A DNA stretch of 64,000 nucleotides from Bufo bufo (Eukaryota > Chordata > Amphibia > Anura > Bufonidae), in assembly GCF_905171765.1 (NCBI RefSeq), contig NC_053391.1, forward strand, positions 685,157,257 to 685,221,256, written 5' to 3'. The position numbers were made by a program, and so were the translations under genes. Positions 22,870 through 36,439 of this stretch are shown piece after piece; position 1 is the first letter of the stretch, and each line of letters begins with the position of its first letter. Below the pieces are notes generated by a model. The model was not told the DNA's origin. It did not search any database and was given only the letters and a program-made list of their open reading frames with translations.

Positions 22870-24600
22870 CTTCAGCTCTAATGATCGCTTTTGATATTGT
22901 AATTCATTTGAGCATTTCTTTTCAATCTCGAAAACTGACCTGTCGGAATACCGTCCTTAACAGATCTAGGATGAGCGGAATCTGCATGCAACGAGGTGTC
23001 ACGGCGGACAGGATACAAGATACACAGAATACCACCAAACAAGTGTCTAGGCAAGAAGCTGGGGATAAAAGGTCACCTCCTGACAAATCCCTACCAGCTC
23101 TCCCTAGACTTCTATGCCCACGTTCAGACCCTGAAGGTGGGAATAAACGTGTCCCCATGCCTAGGCTGAAGATTCCCTAAAATCCCTATGGTTAAAGGGG
23201 GAAAGAGGCAGCCTGCTCCCTCAAGACCTGGAGGGGGCAGGCGTCTCTCTAACAGCCTAGACAGACAACCACAAGAAAACAAAACCAACTTATCTTGTTA
23301 CTGAGCAGGAACAGCAAATCCTTCCTTCCTTCCTCTGAGCAAGACAGAAGCTATAACCCGCACAGGACACTGGGAGTGGGCGTAATTTACACTCAAACCA
23401 ACGACCCCACCCAGTGAACCTGAAGGGAGGCGGATACAGCTCAACTCCAAAACAAAAACAAAAGGCTACACACGTGCTGCTAACCTGGCAGACCTCCGCA
23501 CATAACCTGAGCAGGGCATGACACGAGGCCTTCAAGGCTGTCGACTTTCTATGGATGTCAATCTCCAAAGTTCCCACTTTGAGCTTTAAATCAAGGAAAT
23601 CCACTTCCGAGGCTGCCTGAAAGGTAAGTTTTATGTTTAGACTTTTATTGTTGAGGGTCTTCATAAATGTATCAAGATCTTCCATGGTTCCTTCCCATTA
23701 AAATAGTACGTCGTCAATATAACTCATCCAATTATGTACCTTCCCAATGCCTTGAATGTGGTCATTGTGTAAAATATCTCTTTCCCATGCTCCCAAAAAT
23801 AGGTTAGCACAAGACGGTGCTCAAGTCGCTCCCATTGCCACACCTTGAGTTTGCAGATAAAATGTATTCTTAAAAATGAAGAAATGATGCCTCAAAATGA
23901 AATCCAATAACTCCAGAATCAGATTATTGAGTCCCTGCTGAAGATTTTTACCTTTGAGGAGCCCCGCCACCGCTCTAAGGCCATCCTCATGTGGTATGCT
24001 GGTGTATAGGGATTCCACATCCGCTGTAACGATTATCATTTCATTGCCCACCTGAATATCTTCTGACCTATTTAGAGCTGCCGTCGTGTCCTGTATTAAG
24101 GAGGGCAGATTTACCACCAGAGATTTAAGATGGAAATCAGTAAATCTACAAACATTTTCACATAGGCCCTCGTTACCTGCCACAATCGGTCCTCCTGGTG
24201 GATCAACACTGTTTTTCCGGATCTTCGGGATAATGTAAAATGTTGGAACTTTGGGATGTGAGACTAAATTTGAGATAACATTTTCCAGTATAGTATTGAG
24301 TTCCTTTTGGATGAGTGGAAGGGGATTGTTAGGTAAGTTACAATAGCACGTCTTGTCCCTCAACAGTCTAAAGACCTGCTTCTCGTACATCTCTATTGGC
24401 CAAATCACGACATTTCCCCCTTTATCTGCTTGTTTAATCACTATCCCTTAAATTTTTTCAATTCTTCTAGAACGTTAATTTCTGCTCTACTGAGGTTATT
24501 TCTACTCTGTGTTTTTACCAATTTAGATAGATGATCACTAACCGTCCTGACAAAAACATCAAGAGCTGGACAGATATAAAAAAGGGGGAAACGTTGGTGA
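22870..24600 (-). pseudogene. PLE2 reverse transcriptase, broken and split by an LTR
   Basis: The minus strand reads VIKQADKGGNVVIW (finger motif), VPTFYIIPKIRKN, PGGPIVAGNEGLCE, motif A TADVESLYTSIPHEDG, and GVAMGAT, with a stop at 23821. It then continues in frame with APSCANLFLGAWE and the catalytic YIDDVLF. VDFLDLKLKVGTLEIDIHRK follows to 23524. After the LTR the same frame continues (LHADSAHPRSVKDGIPTGQF, then SRLKR) to a stop near 22880. A one-base shift near 24440 separates the upstream helical part (ELKKFKG). At least two stops and one shift make it a pseudogene. All the motifs are those of Penelope-like RTs. Confidence 0.9.
22997..23523. mobile_element. Solo LTR inserted in PLE2
   Basis: A 527-bp segment beginning TGTCACGG and ending CATGACA (TG...CA termini), flanked on both sides by the 5-bp direct repeat CGAGG (22992-22996 and 23524-23528). 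Removing it with one CGAGG restores an uninterrupted PLE2 reading frame (ALKAS then LHADSAHP). No internal retroviral or Gypsy coding is present, so it is a solo LTR; which family it belongs to cannot be told. Confidence 0.88.
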
Positions 24601-24637
24601 TCTTTTTATAATTTCTTTAGGTACTAAACTTACCTTA

Positions 24638-24803
24638 TAGATGGCGAAGGGGATTCCATAGTCACATGTTCCCGCAGCTTACTGCTGATTGGTCGACACC
24701 TCCTTTTCAACACTAGTTGTTTCCCCACCCCAATCACTCCTCCTGACGAAGCACATGACGCGAAATGCGCGCTGAGGATTAGCGCCACTTGCACACTACA
24801 GCA
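24638..24803 (+). repeat. PLE2 antisense arm with decayed hammerhead motif
   Basis: Inverted copy of 21622-21783. The hammerhead-like core lies at about 24736-24778, with CTGACGA at 24743-24749 intact. Stem III has changed (ATGCGCGCT instead of the palindrome), so it is unlikely to cleave. It sits upstream of, and antisense to, the RT remnant, the same relationship as in PLE1 and PLE3. Confidence 0.8.
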
Positions 24804-25892
24804 CTTTAGGTAAGCCTTGCCGATTATGTTGTTTAGTTTACATTGTATCATCTCCCCCTATTTATGGATCTATGCTGCCGTGGGTCTAGTATAGTTTACT
24901 TGGTTATAGATGTATTCAGCCTCCGCTTGCAGATATACTGGTTCTTTAGTACCCGGTAGTAGGAATGTAAGCTGTAGCCTATAAACCCGGTGCACACAGG
25001 GAGGATCTCGTCTCCATTCTGCTGCTGTTCTCTGTATAAACGTATTTTTATGAAGGATTTTGTAGCTTTGTTTTCTTCCCCAGCTCTGGATGAAATAAAA
25101 CTTATATATAGCTGAGTGTTTGCTACAATGTATGACCGCAAATAATCTTCTGTAACCAAAACACAGCAGCACAAAGCGCCCTCCTGTCTTGTGCTCCAGA
25201 TGCTGCTGTTACTTATACTGATACATTGTAACAAACATACTTATTATGCCTCTCATTCATGACTAACAAGCTTCTTTTTTTAGGAACCTCATGGGCAGCC
25301 TAAAATGAAATATAATACAGGAAGTACTTTCATCAGGGGCCCAGTCAAATAAGGGAGCTCATTATTCAGAAGCCGCTTCAGGAAAAGATTAGAATTTTGG
25401 TTCCTAGCAGCCACCACTAGAGGGGGCTCACTGTACAATAATGTATACAGCTCCCATTGAGTGTATTTCATTGTTTGGAGCGCACAGACAGTTTGTTTTT
25501 CTTGTCTTTAGCTTCTACAGCGTTCCCCATGAGGTATAAAAGTCATTTCAACTTTATTATGCCGGTCAGTAAGATGACAGCATTTCCAAATCTACATATC
25601 ACGTACTGAAGCTTTAATTCTGGGGGCCAACTCTTGTACCCTTTATGGTTTAAGAAGTTTTGTCTCATGACGACCCCTTTCTATATACATCTCATTAGTA
25701 GGGGGCCCCTAGGGTTTGGACCTCGCTCCAAAATAAGGGCTGCACTGAATGGACAGCTGTGAACTTAAATGATCCGCATGTAATACCACAATTCCCCTGT
25801 AGAGGCCGCTGCAGCGAAATTCCACAGTCAGCTGTGATCGATTACCTTATACTGTGACCGCTTAAAATTTGGATCATGTCTGTTTTGGTGCC
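24804..25892. other. Intergenic, no gene seen
   Basis: About 1.1 kb with no supported coding region, RNA gene or clear terminal repeats. A short motif CAGCCACCACTAG near 25410 resembles sequences at 31865 and 32171, suggesting a dispersed repeat fragment. Confidence 0.6.
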
Positions 25893-26322
25893 TAAGGCTA
25901 CTGTCACACTCGCGTTTTTGCTTTGCTCTTGTGAGATCCATCATGGGCTCTCAGCAGTGGTCCAAAACAGATCAGTTTTGCCCTAATGCATTCTGAATGG
26001 AAAAGGATCCGCTCAGAATGCATCAGTTTTGCCTCCGTTCAGTCACCATTCCGCTCTGGAGGCCTGACGAAGCGGAGCCAAACGGCTCCTGGTAAGTGAA
26101 TGGGGACGGATCCGTTTTCTCTGACACAATCTGGCACAATAAAAACGGATCCGTCCCCCATTGACTTTCAGTGGTGTTCATGACGGATCCGTCATGGCTG
26201 TAGAAGACATAATACAACCGGATCTGTTCATGACGGATGCATGCGGTTGTATTATTGTAACAGGAGCATTTTTGCAGGTCCATGACGGATCCGCAAAAAA
26301 CGCTAATGTGAAAGTAGCCTTA
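25893..26322. mobile_element. MITE A (GGCTAC...GTAGCC palindromic termini)
   Basis: Termini TAAGGCTACTGTCACACTCG and its near reverse complement at 26300-26322. The interior is rich in GGATCCGT-type steps and partly self-complementary. It has no coding and belongs to the same family as MITE H (58361-58848). The flanking TAA/TTA is complementary rather than a clean direct repeat, so the target duplication is unproved. Confidence 0.8.
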
Positions 26323-26531
26323 GACTGACATTCTACTACAAACACATAACAATCTGCCCAGAAATATGGTCATTGGTGACCAGGACAACATTTCAGAATT
26401 GTTATGAGAAATTTTTTATTTTGTTATTTTTCAGTACTTACAACTAATCCAATATAAGAGGGGGCACAAACTTTATCAATGAAACACTAATCTATCTGTG
26501 ACTGTCACTACGTAACCATCTGTGACTTTAA

Positions 26532-28102
26532 AGGGGTTCTCTGGGAATTAAGAAAATGAAAATACTTAAATATTACTTTAATATAAATATATTCCCAAAT
26601 ACCTTTCATTAGCTATAATGGTTCATTTCGTCTAGGGAGCAATCATCAGGAGATAAAATGGCCGCCGTCCTATTAGCACACACAAAACCTGTCCTAATCA
26701 CACAGGAGGACATATTACTTTGCAACACTGAGGTAAAGAGCTGCCTCATCCTCCTCTCTACTCTGCTTGTCACGGATTATGATCCTGAACACAGCTGATA
26801 AGATCTTCAGCTGAATCTCTGTAGGAATGGAGTTCATGAGGAGACATGAAGTACAGAGAGGATGGACAGGACAGGCTGTGGTAATGGAGACTGTGTAACG
26901 CCCCAGAGTGTCAATACCACTTCTTCACCCCGCTACTGTCTTTAATGGGCTAATATAATGTCATCTTATGTATCTCTTTCCAGGTCCTCCACAATGTGCA
27001 TTCATAATCTTGTTATGTAACTGTTTATTACATGTAATGTGCCTGGTTCACCAGCAGGTGGCAGAAAACCCAGCAGAGCTGTATGTAGATAGAATGGAAC
27101 CTTCCATTCTAACCCCCCTCTGTGGAGAGGTGGGCTAGTCCCACTTCCTGCAGGAAGGGGGTGGGTCCCAGTTTCTAGTTAGTTCCAGTTTACCCCCTGC
27201 CAAGGGAGGGTATGCTGGGCACGTCTCTGCTGGACGTGCCCAAGCCAAGCCAAGCCAGCCAGAGCACTCTCAGCTCTACTGGACATGGAGGCCAAAGTAT
27301 AGAGCCTCAGGAGCCAGGAAGAAAGTTCCCTGGCCTAATCTAAAGTCAGACTACCAAGTGTTTTGCAGCATAAAGAAAAAGCTATACAGCCAGCCTGTCA
27401 GTACAGCAGAGCCAGAGAGCAACAGATGTAGCAGAGACGAGTTTGCCTGCCAGAGTTTTAATGCTAAAGCCTGCTGAGACCAAGACAAAGTTGTAAGATT
27501 GTATCTGATGAAAGTTTACCAAAGTAAAGCTGCTTTTCAACTGCATCTCAAGGTCTGGACTCAAGTTATTATTTTGTCCCTCAACAATTCCCCCTATTTA
27601 TTGCTTCGGAGCCAAAGCCTGGAGTCCAGCAGTCTCCAGGTAGGAGCACCGTGACACACACAAAGAGACATTTTAAGCCGCAACATACCACTCGGCATTC
27701 CTACACCTGGGACGCGCAAAATTTCATCTATTAGGGGCCCTGGGAGGAGGCGCCTTTTGCAATTGCATACTCATTATCTACACCCCACTATCCTCTCTGT
27801 ACTTCATGTCTCCTAATGAACTCCATTCCTACAGAGATTCATCTGAAGATCATATTAAACTGTATTCAGGATCATAATCCCTGACAAGTAAGAGAGGAAG
27901 AGGGCGCAGCTCTTTAACTTGTCCTCCTGTGTAATTAGGACAGGTTTTGTGTGTACTACTAGCACGGCGGCCATTTTATTTCTCCCAATGATCGCTCCCC
28001 AGAAAAAATTAGCCATTATAACTAATGAAAGGTATTTGGGCATATATTTATAATGAAGTAATATTTAAGTATTTTCATTTTCCTAATTCCCGGAGAACCC
28101 CT
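26532..28102. mobile_element. TTAA-flanked element with about 320-bp inverted arms
   Basis: The left arm (26532 to about 26880) and right arm (about 27785-28102) are imperfect inverted copies, ending in AGGGGTTCTC and its complement. TTAA lies directly outside each end (26528-26531 and 28103-28106). TTAA duplication is characteristic of piggyBac-type transposition, but no transposase is present, so this would be a non-autonomous element. The interior includes a possible LTR (26894-27656). Confidence 0.65.
26894..27656 (+). mobile_element. Possible solo LTR inside the TTAA element
   Basis: A 763-bp segment starting TGTAACG and ending CGTGACA (imperfect short inverted termini), with a promoter/leader-like GC-rich middle. 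It differs in texture from the flanking arms. I could not find a target-site duplication (GACTG on the left, CACAC on the right), so the call is tentative. Confidence 0.35.
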
Positions 28103-28106
28103 TTAA

Positions 28107-29807
28107 GGGACACAAGGTCTTCCATAATTCACTGTAAATTTGCGGCATTACGTGCAAATGGAAAAGTCCCTCATGAGGAAATGCTAAACTTTATTCCGCG
28201 GGACAGTACATTTACAGCAATGCCCCATATATATATAGTTTTTACTCATGTTTTACCACTTTTCACCCAATAAGATCTACTTTTTTTGTGTTTTAGTGGC
28301 GCCATATACTGGCAGTCGTATTATTTTCATCATGGGAACTTTGCGGGGAATTACCTTTGCAGGATGAGTTGCAGCTTTTATTGGTACTATTATGTGTACA
28401 TATGACTTTTTGCAATCTTTGAAAAACAAACAAACTGCAATTTTGGCTTTTTTTTTTACTCCATTCACCATGTGGGATAAATAATGGGAAAAGCGGGTGT
28501 ATTTTTAAAAAAAAAAATCATTTTTATAATGATTTTTTATTATTTTTATTATTATTTTATTTTCTGTTATTTTATTATTATTTTATATCATTTTTATTTC
28601 AACTTTATTTTGGTTCCTCTTGGGGACTTCAACATCCATAATCTTGATCTCCTGCAATTCTTCTGTATTAAGGTGTATTGTGCCTGTCATCGTTATGCTG
28701 ATAGAAATCCTATTAAGCCCTGCCTGTGGAATTGACTGCGGCCTTTAAGAGTTCAAATGGCCAGGATCAGAATTATATCTGATCCCGACTGTTAGAGCAG
28801 GGTGCTGGCATATCTACGTGATGGAGTGGGTATAGCTTCTGCACCATCACTAGGACGCGTTAGCACGTCAGTTTGATGGCACTATATCGCTTCCATAATG
28901 TAATAGTTGGTCATCGGGTGTTAAGTGATTAATGTATACTTCTATTTGCCTACATGATTGTTCAGAAATGAATGATCTAAGTTCACCGAGTTTCTGGTAG
29001 GCGCACAGACTTGTCCTCGGTGAACCACATTACAAGGGATGGTTCACCTTTGAGCACCATTGCAGTCAATAAGCTTCTTCCTAACAACCAGACTATACAC
29101 CGCCGATAATGCCAAGGGGCAGGTGGTTCTTCTCATATCAGATGGCTATACGGAACGTAGTGTAAAGATGGTGTAACACACCAGAGAAAGGTTCAGTGCA
29201 GACACTGCACAAGCAGGGAATGCGGAAAGTTTTCAGCTCTGAAGCTGGCGGAATTGTGAATGCAGCTGTGGCATATAAGACTCGTATACAACCCATTTTA
29301 TCCAGCTGTGAACTTAATATACCAAGAGGTTTTCAACTCTTTTGTCATTATTGTGACATTGATGACTATTTAAAGTGTGCCTGTCATTAGTCGTACACCT
29401 CCCTCGCCTTTCCCTGCCTGTAGGTGGTCTCTATAAATGTTCAAAAACCTCCTCGGGTCAGCAAAAAACTGTCTAGTATAAAACAGTATAGAACAGAAAG
29501 GGAAGAGGGGGATCCAGCTGCAGATTCTTTCTCTCTCTCTCTGTGACTGCCTGCTGTGAGAGGGGGGAAGGAGCAGCAGCTGGAGAAGATAAAGACCTGA
29601 AACACACAGGAAAGATGGTGCATAGGCAAACACTTCAAATCATGGGAATTATGGAGATAGGGGGGGGGGCTGTACTCTCTCTGGAACTCCAATCGAAATG
29701 AATGAAGCTACTGCACTAACTGTATGTGTGATTTCAGGGGGGCTGCAGGGGGTACGGGGCCCCCGTTATCATGATCAGTGGGGGTCCGATCGGTAGGAGT
29801 TCCACTC
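28107..29807. other. Intergenic, repeat-like, no gene seen
   Basis: No supported gene. Contains a T-rich low-complexity stretch (28498-28610), and around 28280-28480 and 29380-29640 sequences that look like degenerate dispersed repeats. Short plus- and minus-strand frames here have no recognisable domains. A CT/GA microsatellite lies at about 29527-29545. Confidence 0.5.
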
Positions 29808-30060
29808 AGGGGCGTAACTACCATAGCGGCAGACCAGGCGACTGCTATGGGGCCCAGTTGGGATTATCTCCTCTTCTACTGGAGGTGAAAACTTGGTCAG
29901 GACTCTACCCTCTAAAGGAGCAACTTTTAGCAAATGAGGCCGTGGAATAAATGCCCCAAGGGTCATTGAAAAAGGTTTAGGCAGAAACCCTTCTGTCCTG
30001 TTTGGGGGGCCCTGGGCTGATCCTTGCTATGGGGCCCTTACTTCTCTATGTACGCCACTG
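29808..30060. mobile_element. hAT-like MITE candidate (CAGGGGCGTA...TACGCCACTG)
   Basis: A 253-bp segment with termini CAGGGGCGTAAC and GTACGCCACTG (complementary over about 10 bases) and subterminal inverted GGGGCCC blocks. CAG...CTG ends suggest a hAT-type element. The flanks do not show a matching 8-bp duplication. Confidence 0.55.
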
Positions 30061-30119
30061 ATCTAATAGTTATCCCTTATTCTGTGAAGAGGGGATAACT
30101 TCTAACAATTGGAATACCC

Positions 30120-30475
30120 CTTTAGCAGAACCCCAGACCCATAAGTGAATAGACTCCTGGACCAGACCCCAAAAATACAGACCTCCAGACAGACTAAAAA
30201 ATGAACAGATGCCGAAATTAATAAAGAGACCTCCATGTCAAACCCCAAAGTGAATAGAGACCCCGAATTCATACAGAGCACAGATTAGATCCCAAATAGG
30301 CACCCGAACCTGTTCAGACCCCCAAATAAGCCCTCAGGTTATATCCCAAATTCATAGACTTTAAATGTATACACCCCCAAATATGACACCAAATCATCCC
30401 CTAAAGTCATACAGACCCCCAGATCAGAGCCCTAAATGAATTTAATATTTCAGACCCCGGCTTCCTCTGTCGCCC
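30120..30475. repeat. Degenerate direct repeat rich in AGACCCC
   Basis: About 350 bp in which CAGACCCC/AGACCCC recurs every 25-40 bases with spacers like AAATGAATAG and AAATTCATA. It is an old, decayed minisatellite, and the exact unit is not recoverable by eye. Confidence 0.55.
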
Positions 30476-32715
30476 CCTAGAACATTACTCCTTTGTGCAC
30501 TCAAAATACACAAAATTACACAAAGAGAATAGTAACCAGCCTGTCAATGGCAGCTTGCTGACAGTTTCCATCAAGCAAGCAAAAAAAAATTGTATGCTGC
30601 AAACGGCAGAGAAAAACTGAAAAAGGTCAGAAATATGGATGTTATTTTGGGTCAGTTTATAGTCCATTGGCAGAGATTCATTTTTTAAAGCACCTCTGAT
30701 AGGGCGGCAGTAAATTAGGGCGATACGACAGCATTCATCCCATATCATTATAGATGGATGTAACACCACCGATCCAGTCTGTCACCAATGTCCACACCTA
30801 TGTATGTAAAGTACAGTCTTCTATGTTTTCCCAGCCGCAGTGTTTCCTCTTCCTCCCCGGGTTATTTCCAGGACTGGCATTTCGAGAATTTTTGGCATCA
30901 GGTAATCCTAGGCAAATGAAGGCATACCAGCCGTAGGAGCATCTTAGTCACTTACCTTTAGTCACGTCATTTGCTGTTTTGCATATAAGGGGTCACTCTC
31001 GATACCAGTGTCCACCCTCCCCAAATTCATTTAAACCCTTGTCCAGGAAAAAAAAAAAAAAAAAAAAAAAGTTACTCACCGCTCCTCATGTGCTCGGGCA
31101 CCGCCTCCACTCCTGCCCGCTGCTCTCTTCCTCCAGGCGCCTGCACTGCACTGAGACCCGACGCGCAGCATCAGTCTGCAGGTCATAGTGCGCGCCTGAT
31201 CGCACCTCGTCCTGAACCTATAGCCTATCAGGGCCCAGAACTGCGCAGGTGCCTGGAGAGGAGGACCAAGGAGCGGTGAGTAAAGCCACTCTCTGGGCCT
31301 CCTGTACTAATGAGCGCTTCCATAATATAAGAGCTCATTAGTTACAATTATAAGGTTATTTTTTTTCTAAAATAAAAGTGTGCCCCCTCACCTTCCTTTG
31401 CGGGAAGCAAGGTCACGCCCCAGACAGACGCCTACCCATCATCCCGACCCTAGACTGTCAGGACTTTTACTGTACATAGGGTAAAGCTAAGGTCTGCACG
31501 GCACCTGCTGGCCATCAGTGGTACTGCACTAAAATGTATTCTACGGCGGTACCACTCCTAAAGGAGTAACAGCCTCAATTGCCTGAGCTAAAAATACTCT
31601 GTGCTGCTGGGAGACAGTGTCATTCTCAATCTGTGAGTTCCCGCAAGATCAGCACACTCCTTTCCTGAAATTCTCTGTGCTTCTGAGACACCTTGCTCCT
31701 TCCACCTTGTAACTCTTAGCCTGTAACCTCCCGAAAACCAGAACTCCCATCTGCTGAAATGCTCTGCTCCGCTGTGAGACCCTGTGCTCTTTTGGTTGTA
31801 CGAAACAAACCCATATAATCTAGTACAGATAGTGGTTCTGTTCCCCAACATTTTAGCAACCTGTTGCCACCACTAGGGGGCGATCTGTATACAGCTGTTG
31901 AACTGCATACAGTTGTCTCCCTAGTTGGGATGTGTGTGGATGAAGAGGTGAATGATGCTCTCTCTTACAGGCATGGCATATAGCAGTAATGAATGTATGC
32001 AGAATGTATTGGGCCGATACAACTCAGAAGGGTCCCCAGACCACCCCGATAATTCCACGATATATACGCCACCTATATGAAAGTCAAAGCCTGCATTCCA
32101 CTTGATTACTTTAATAATATAATATCTCTACTTTTCTTACTTGATAAATGATATAATTCTGGCTACCTGCAGCCACCACAAGGGGTCTCACTACCTATGG
32201 ATTTATACAGCTAGTACTGAATTCACTGTAGAGATGCGCATGCAGTGAGCTCCCCCTGGTGGCGGCTGCAGGTATCTGAAAAGATTGGATGATAAATTCT
32301 ATTATCTCATCGTCTTCTCCCTCCTGACACCCCCTGCTGCCAGAGCAGTGTTGGCCTTGCTGTGAACAATTGTGGGACTTGTACTGTTTATGCCAAATAT
32401 TGCACAGTAGTCTGAAACAAATAAATGATATCACCCCCTCTAAAAAAAATGTAGTGCATAATGGGACTGCAGCCAAGGTGTTGTCATTGCATTATGATAT
32501 CGCTTGAGGTCACTGCCAGATAAACTATTATATTGGGTTTATAGAGACTTTATGACATTCAGTAAGTTGAACAGCTGCGTGGGACGGACTCTGCAGTCTT
32601 GAGACGATATTATAAAGATCACTATATAAAACCAGGTAATATAACACGATCACGTGTGAACATGGCCGGAAGTCCCGTAGAAACAAGAAATATTTCGAAT
32701 TTTAAGGAGTAGCTG
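30476..32715. other. Intergenic, no gene; inverted repeats and A23 tract
   Basis: No supported gene. An A23 run lies at 31048-31070, immediately followed by GTTACTCACCGCTC, whose complement recurs at about 31269-31283 (GAGCGGTGAGTAA), a MITE-like inverted pair about 200 bp apart. A second inverted pair lies at about 32164-32192 and 32245-32275 (TACCTGCAGCCACC with GGCGGCTGCAGGTA), forming a small foldback. Confidence 0.55.
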
Positions 32716-32727
32716 CACCCACAATAC

Positions 32728-33790
32728 AAAAGAGAAAAAGGAGAGAGAGGACAGCGCCTCGTGTGGCTTGAAAATATGATTGCATAAAATTCTGTGGTTG
32801 GTTTACCACAGCTAGGCTGGCTCCTGCCGGAGCATATCCCGACCAGCACACGGGGACTTGGCTGCAGCCTGGGTTCCTGCCCGCACCCAAAAATCCAGGT
32901 GCTGGAGCTGAAGTAGGACGTAGGTAAAAGGAAACAAGATGAGACCCTTCTGTGGGCGCTGCCAAGGGTACCGTCACAATAGAGCGGATTGTTCCAAACT
33001 CTTTTATTGTCTGGATAACCCCCTTCATCAGGACAGTGTTACATCTATGACAAACATACATATATATATTTTTTGGCGCTAACATGTGGGGGTGTGTCTG
33101 CAGGAGGAGCACCCCGAGAGTGACAGAGCTTCTCAGAGCGCTAAGGGTGCAGATCGCACCCCAGTGTGTATAATACTGAATACATGCCGAGCGCTGAAGC
33201 GCTTAGTGATTTCGGGGGGCATGGTTAAGGGTCCGGCCCTCGTTCGGGACCAGCGCAATAGGTCGCGCTTACTTCCCTATTATCGGAGTTAAGGGGGCGT
33301 GGCTAGTGCACCGGCCTTCACTCAGGATCAGCGCGATAGGTCGCGCTGCCTTCACAAGCGCTGGAATAATAACGCCCTTCTTTTATGTTTCAGGTTCGCT
33401 CTATGCTCCCTGCGCTGCCCGAGACAAGCCACGATCCAGCGGCAGGGGCGAGCGCTGGAAATTACTGGGGCATAGTCCGTGCCTCAAACGGCTGTAGGAA
33501 CCAGGGCGACATGTTTAGAATCTAGGGTGGCTCTATATAGTGTTTTTTACATACAGTATAATTTGGGTATAGGGTGAAGATCAATACAGTATCCCCTAAC
33601 CCTCGGGCTGCAGAACAAAGTTTTAAACACACCATTTTTTGCGATTATGACACTATAAGTATTATGAGCGTTATTACATGTGCATAAATACTGGCAAATG
33701 CATGATTTAGTGTAGAAATGAGTATGCTTAGCCCTATTGAAGCGTCTGAGGTGCCTAATACGATCATTTCGGAATTCTAGGGCCAAGGGT
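32728..33790 (-). repeat. PLE3 antisense 3'-end arm
   Basis: Inverted copy of about 40491-41319 (shared: GCGCGACCTATCGCGCTGAT region, CTGTAGGAACCAGGGCGACA region). It runs about 180 bp further at the outer tip (32728-32905). The hammerhead region (33007-33036) keeps the complement of CTGATGA but has lost GAAAC and stem III by a deletion of roughly 17 bases. Confidence 0.85.
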
Positions 33791-33827
33791 ACAATTCATG
33801 ACATATATATATATATATATATATATA

Positions 33828-35387
<1,560 letters not shown>

Positions 35388-35436
35388 TACACACCGGCGT
35401 GCACCATAATTATAACGTATATAACTACTGACATTC

Positions 35437-35875
35437 TAAGGCCTCATGCACATGACCGTTGTTTTATTCCGTGTCCGTTGTTCAGTTTTTCGTGATTTTC
35501 TGCGGACCCATTGACTTTCAATGGGTCCGTTGAAAACTCTGTTAATGCACCGTTTGTCATCCGCGTCCGTGATCCGTGGTTCCAGTCCGTCAAAAAAATA
35601 TTACCTGTCCTATTTTTTTCACGGAAAACGGTTTGCGGACCCATTGAAGTCAATGGGACCGTGAAAAAACGCGGATGCACACAATATTGTCGTCCGCGTC
35701 CGTTTTTTTCCTATCATTTGCATGACAAACTTGACTTAGACTTTTTTATACATTCCTTCATGTCTGGTGGTCCTCCAAAAATAAAGGAAGACACACGGAA
35801 ACAAAAACGGAAACGGATCACGGAACCCCATTTTGCGGAACGGAACACAACAACGGTCGTGTGCATGAGGCCTTA
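35437..35875. mobile_element. MITE B (GGCCTCATGCAC termini)
   Basis: Termini TAAGGCCTCATGCACATGAC and the near complement ending GCATGAGGCCTTA. The interior contains repeated CCGTGATCCGTGG-like and TCCGTTTT steps, partly palindromic. No coding. Located between the Tc1-like element and the PLE3 nuclease fragment. Confidence 0.8.
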
Positions 35876-35952
35876 ACGTGTATATATATACTATATACAA
35901 TGTAACCCAACCGTATGATTGATCTATAGCTAAAATCAGAAAACACATAATT

Positions 35953-36426
35953 TTAACATATATAAAAAATAATAAGTCTAATAAAATACACAAAATCAGT
36001 ACAATAAAAAGTAATAATTATAAACAAAAGGGGAAAATGATAAAAAAAAACTATGATAAAAATCACGTGGGCGACTGTGGGAGGAAAGGAAGAATAGACT
36101 TGGACATGGCATGGGGTGGGGCGAATGGGGCAAGGTATTGGGTGCAGAGGTACGTGCTTCTGGACGCGGGGGTTTGATAGTATGGTTTCGTTCGTCTCAT
36201 TCAGCCCATAGGGAGCCAGTGTGTCCAGTTGGAAAATCCAGAAAACCTCCCTTTTTTTTTGAAGATTATCAAATCTATTAAAAGGATTATCTGGAATTTG
36301 TTCAATAGGTGTTACTTTGAACGGATGTTTTTCTTTTTCCAGGATAGATGTGCGGCGTCTGGATCTTGTGTCCCCAACGAGCCTAATGTGCTTCAATAGA
36401 AAGGAAATCTTACAAAATATGAACAA
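35953..36426 (-). pseudogene. PLE3 nuclease C-terminus, antisense fragment
   Basis: The minus-strand frame reads LLKHIRLVGDTRSRRRTSI, then KVTPIEQIPDNPFN, then REVFWIFQLDTLAPYGLNET. This matches the end of Penelope-like proteins after GIY-YIG (compare LQKEETRWIDRLHSLAPNSL in PLE1). The frame then runs into untranslated sequence. It lies head to head with the sense RT remnant starting near 36440, so PLE3, like PLE1, begins with an antisense copy of its own 3' coding end. Confidence 0.8.
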
Positions 36427-36439
36427 ATAGCATCCAAGG

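Larger units (their letters stand above)
21622..24803 (-). mobile_element. PLE2: Penelope-like element on the minus strand
   Basis: A degenerate Penelope-like element read right to left. The antisense arm (24638-24803) and the sense arm (21622-21783) are inverted copies of about 165 bp, each with a hammerhead-like motif. Between them lie the RT coding remnant (about 24600-22870) and a solo LTR (22997-23523). The sense 3' part 21784-22870 is AT-rich and shows no confident coding; the nuclease domain was not recognised. Target-site duplication not found, so the outer limits are those of the inverted repeat. 21333-21621, between the minisatellite and the arm, holds nothing recognisable. Confidence 0.82.

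Noticed and set aside
22851..23180. Plus-strand 109-codon frame and opposite 78-codon frame
   Set aside because: They span the PLE2/solo LTR junction and have no domain.
33800..33827. TA microsatellite as a promoter TATA region
   Set aside because: A pure dinucleotide run next to a Tc1 insertion site; no transcription evidence.
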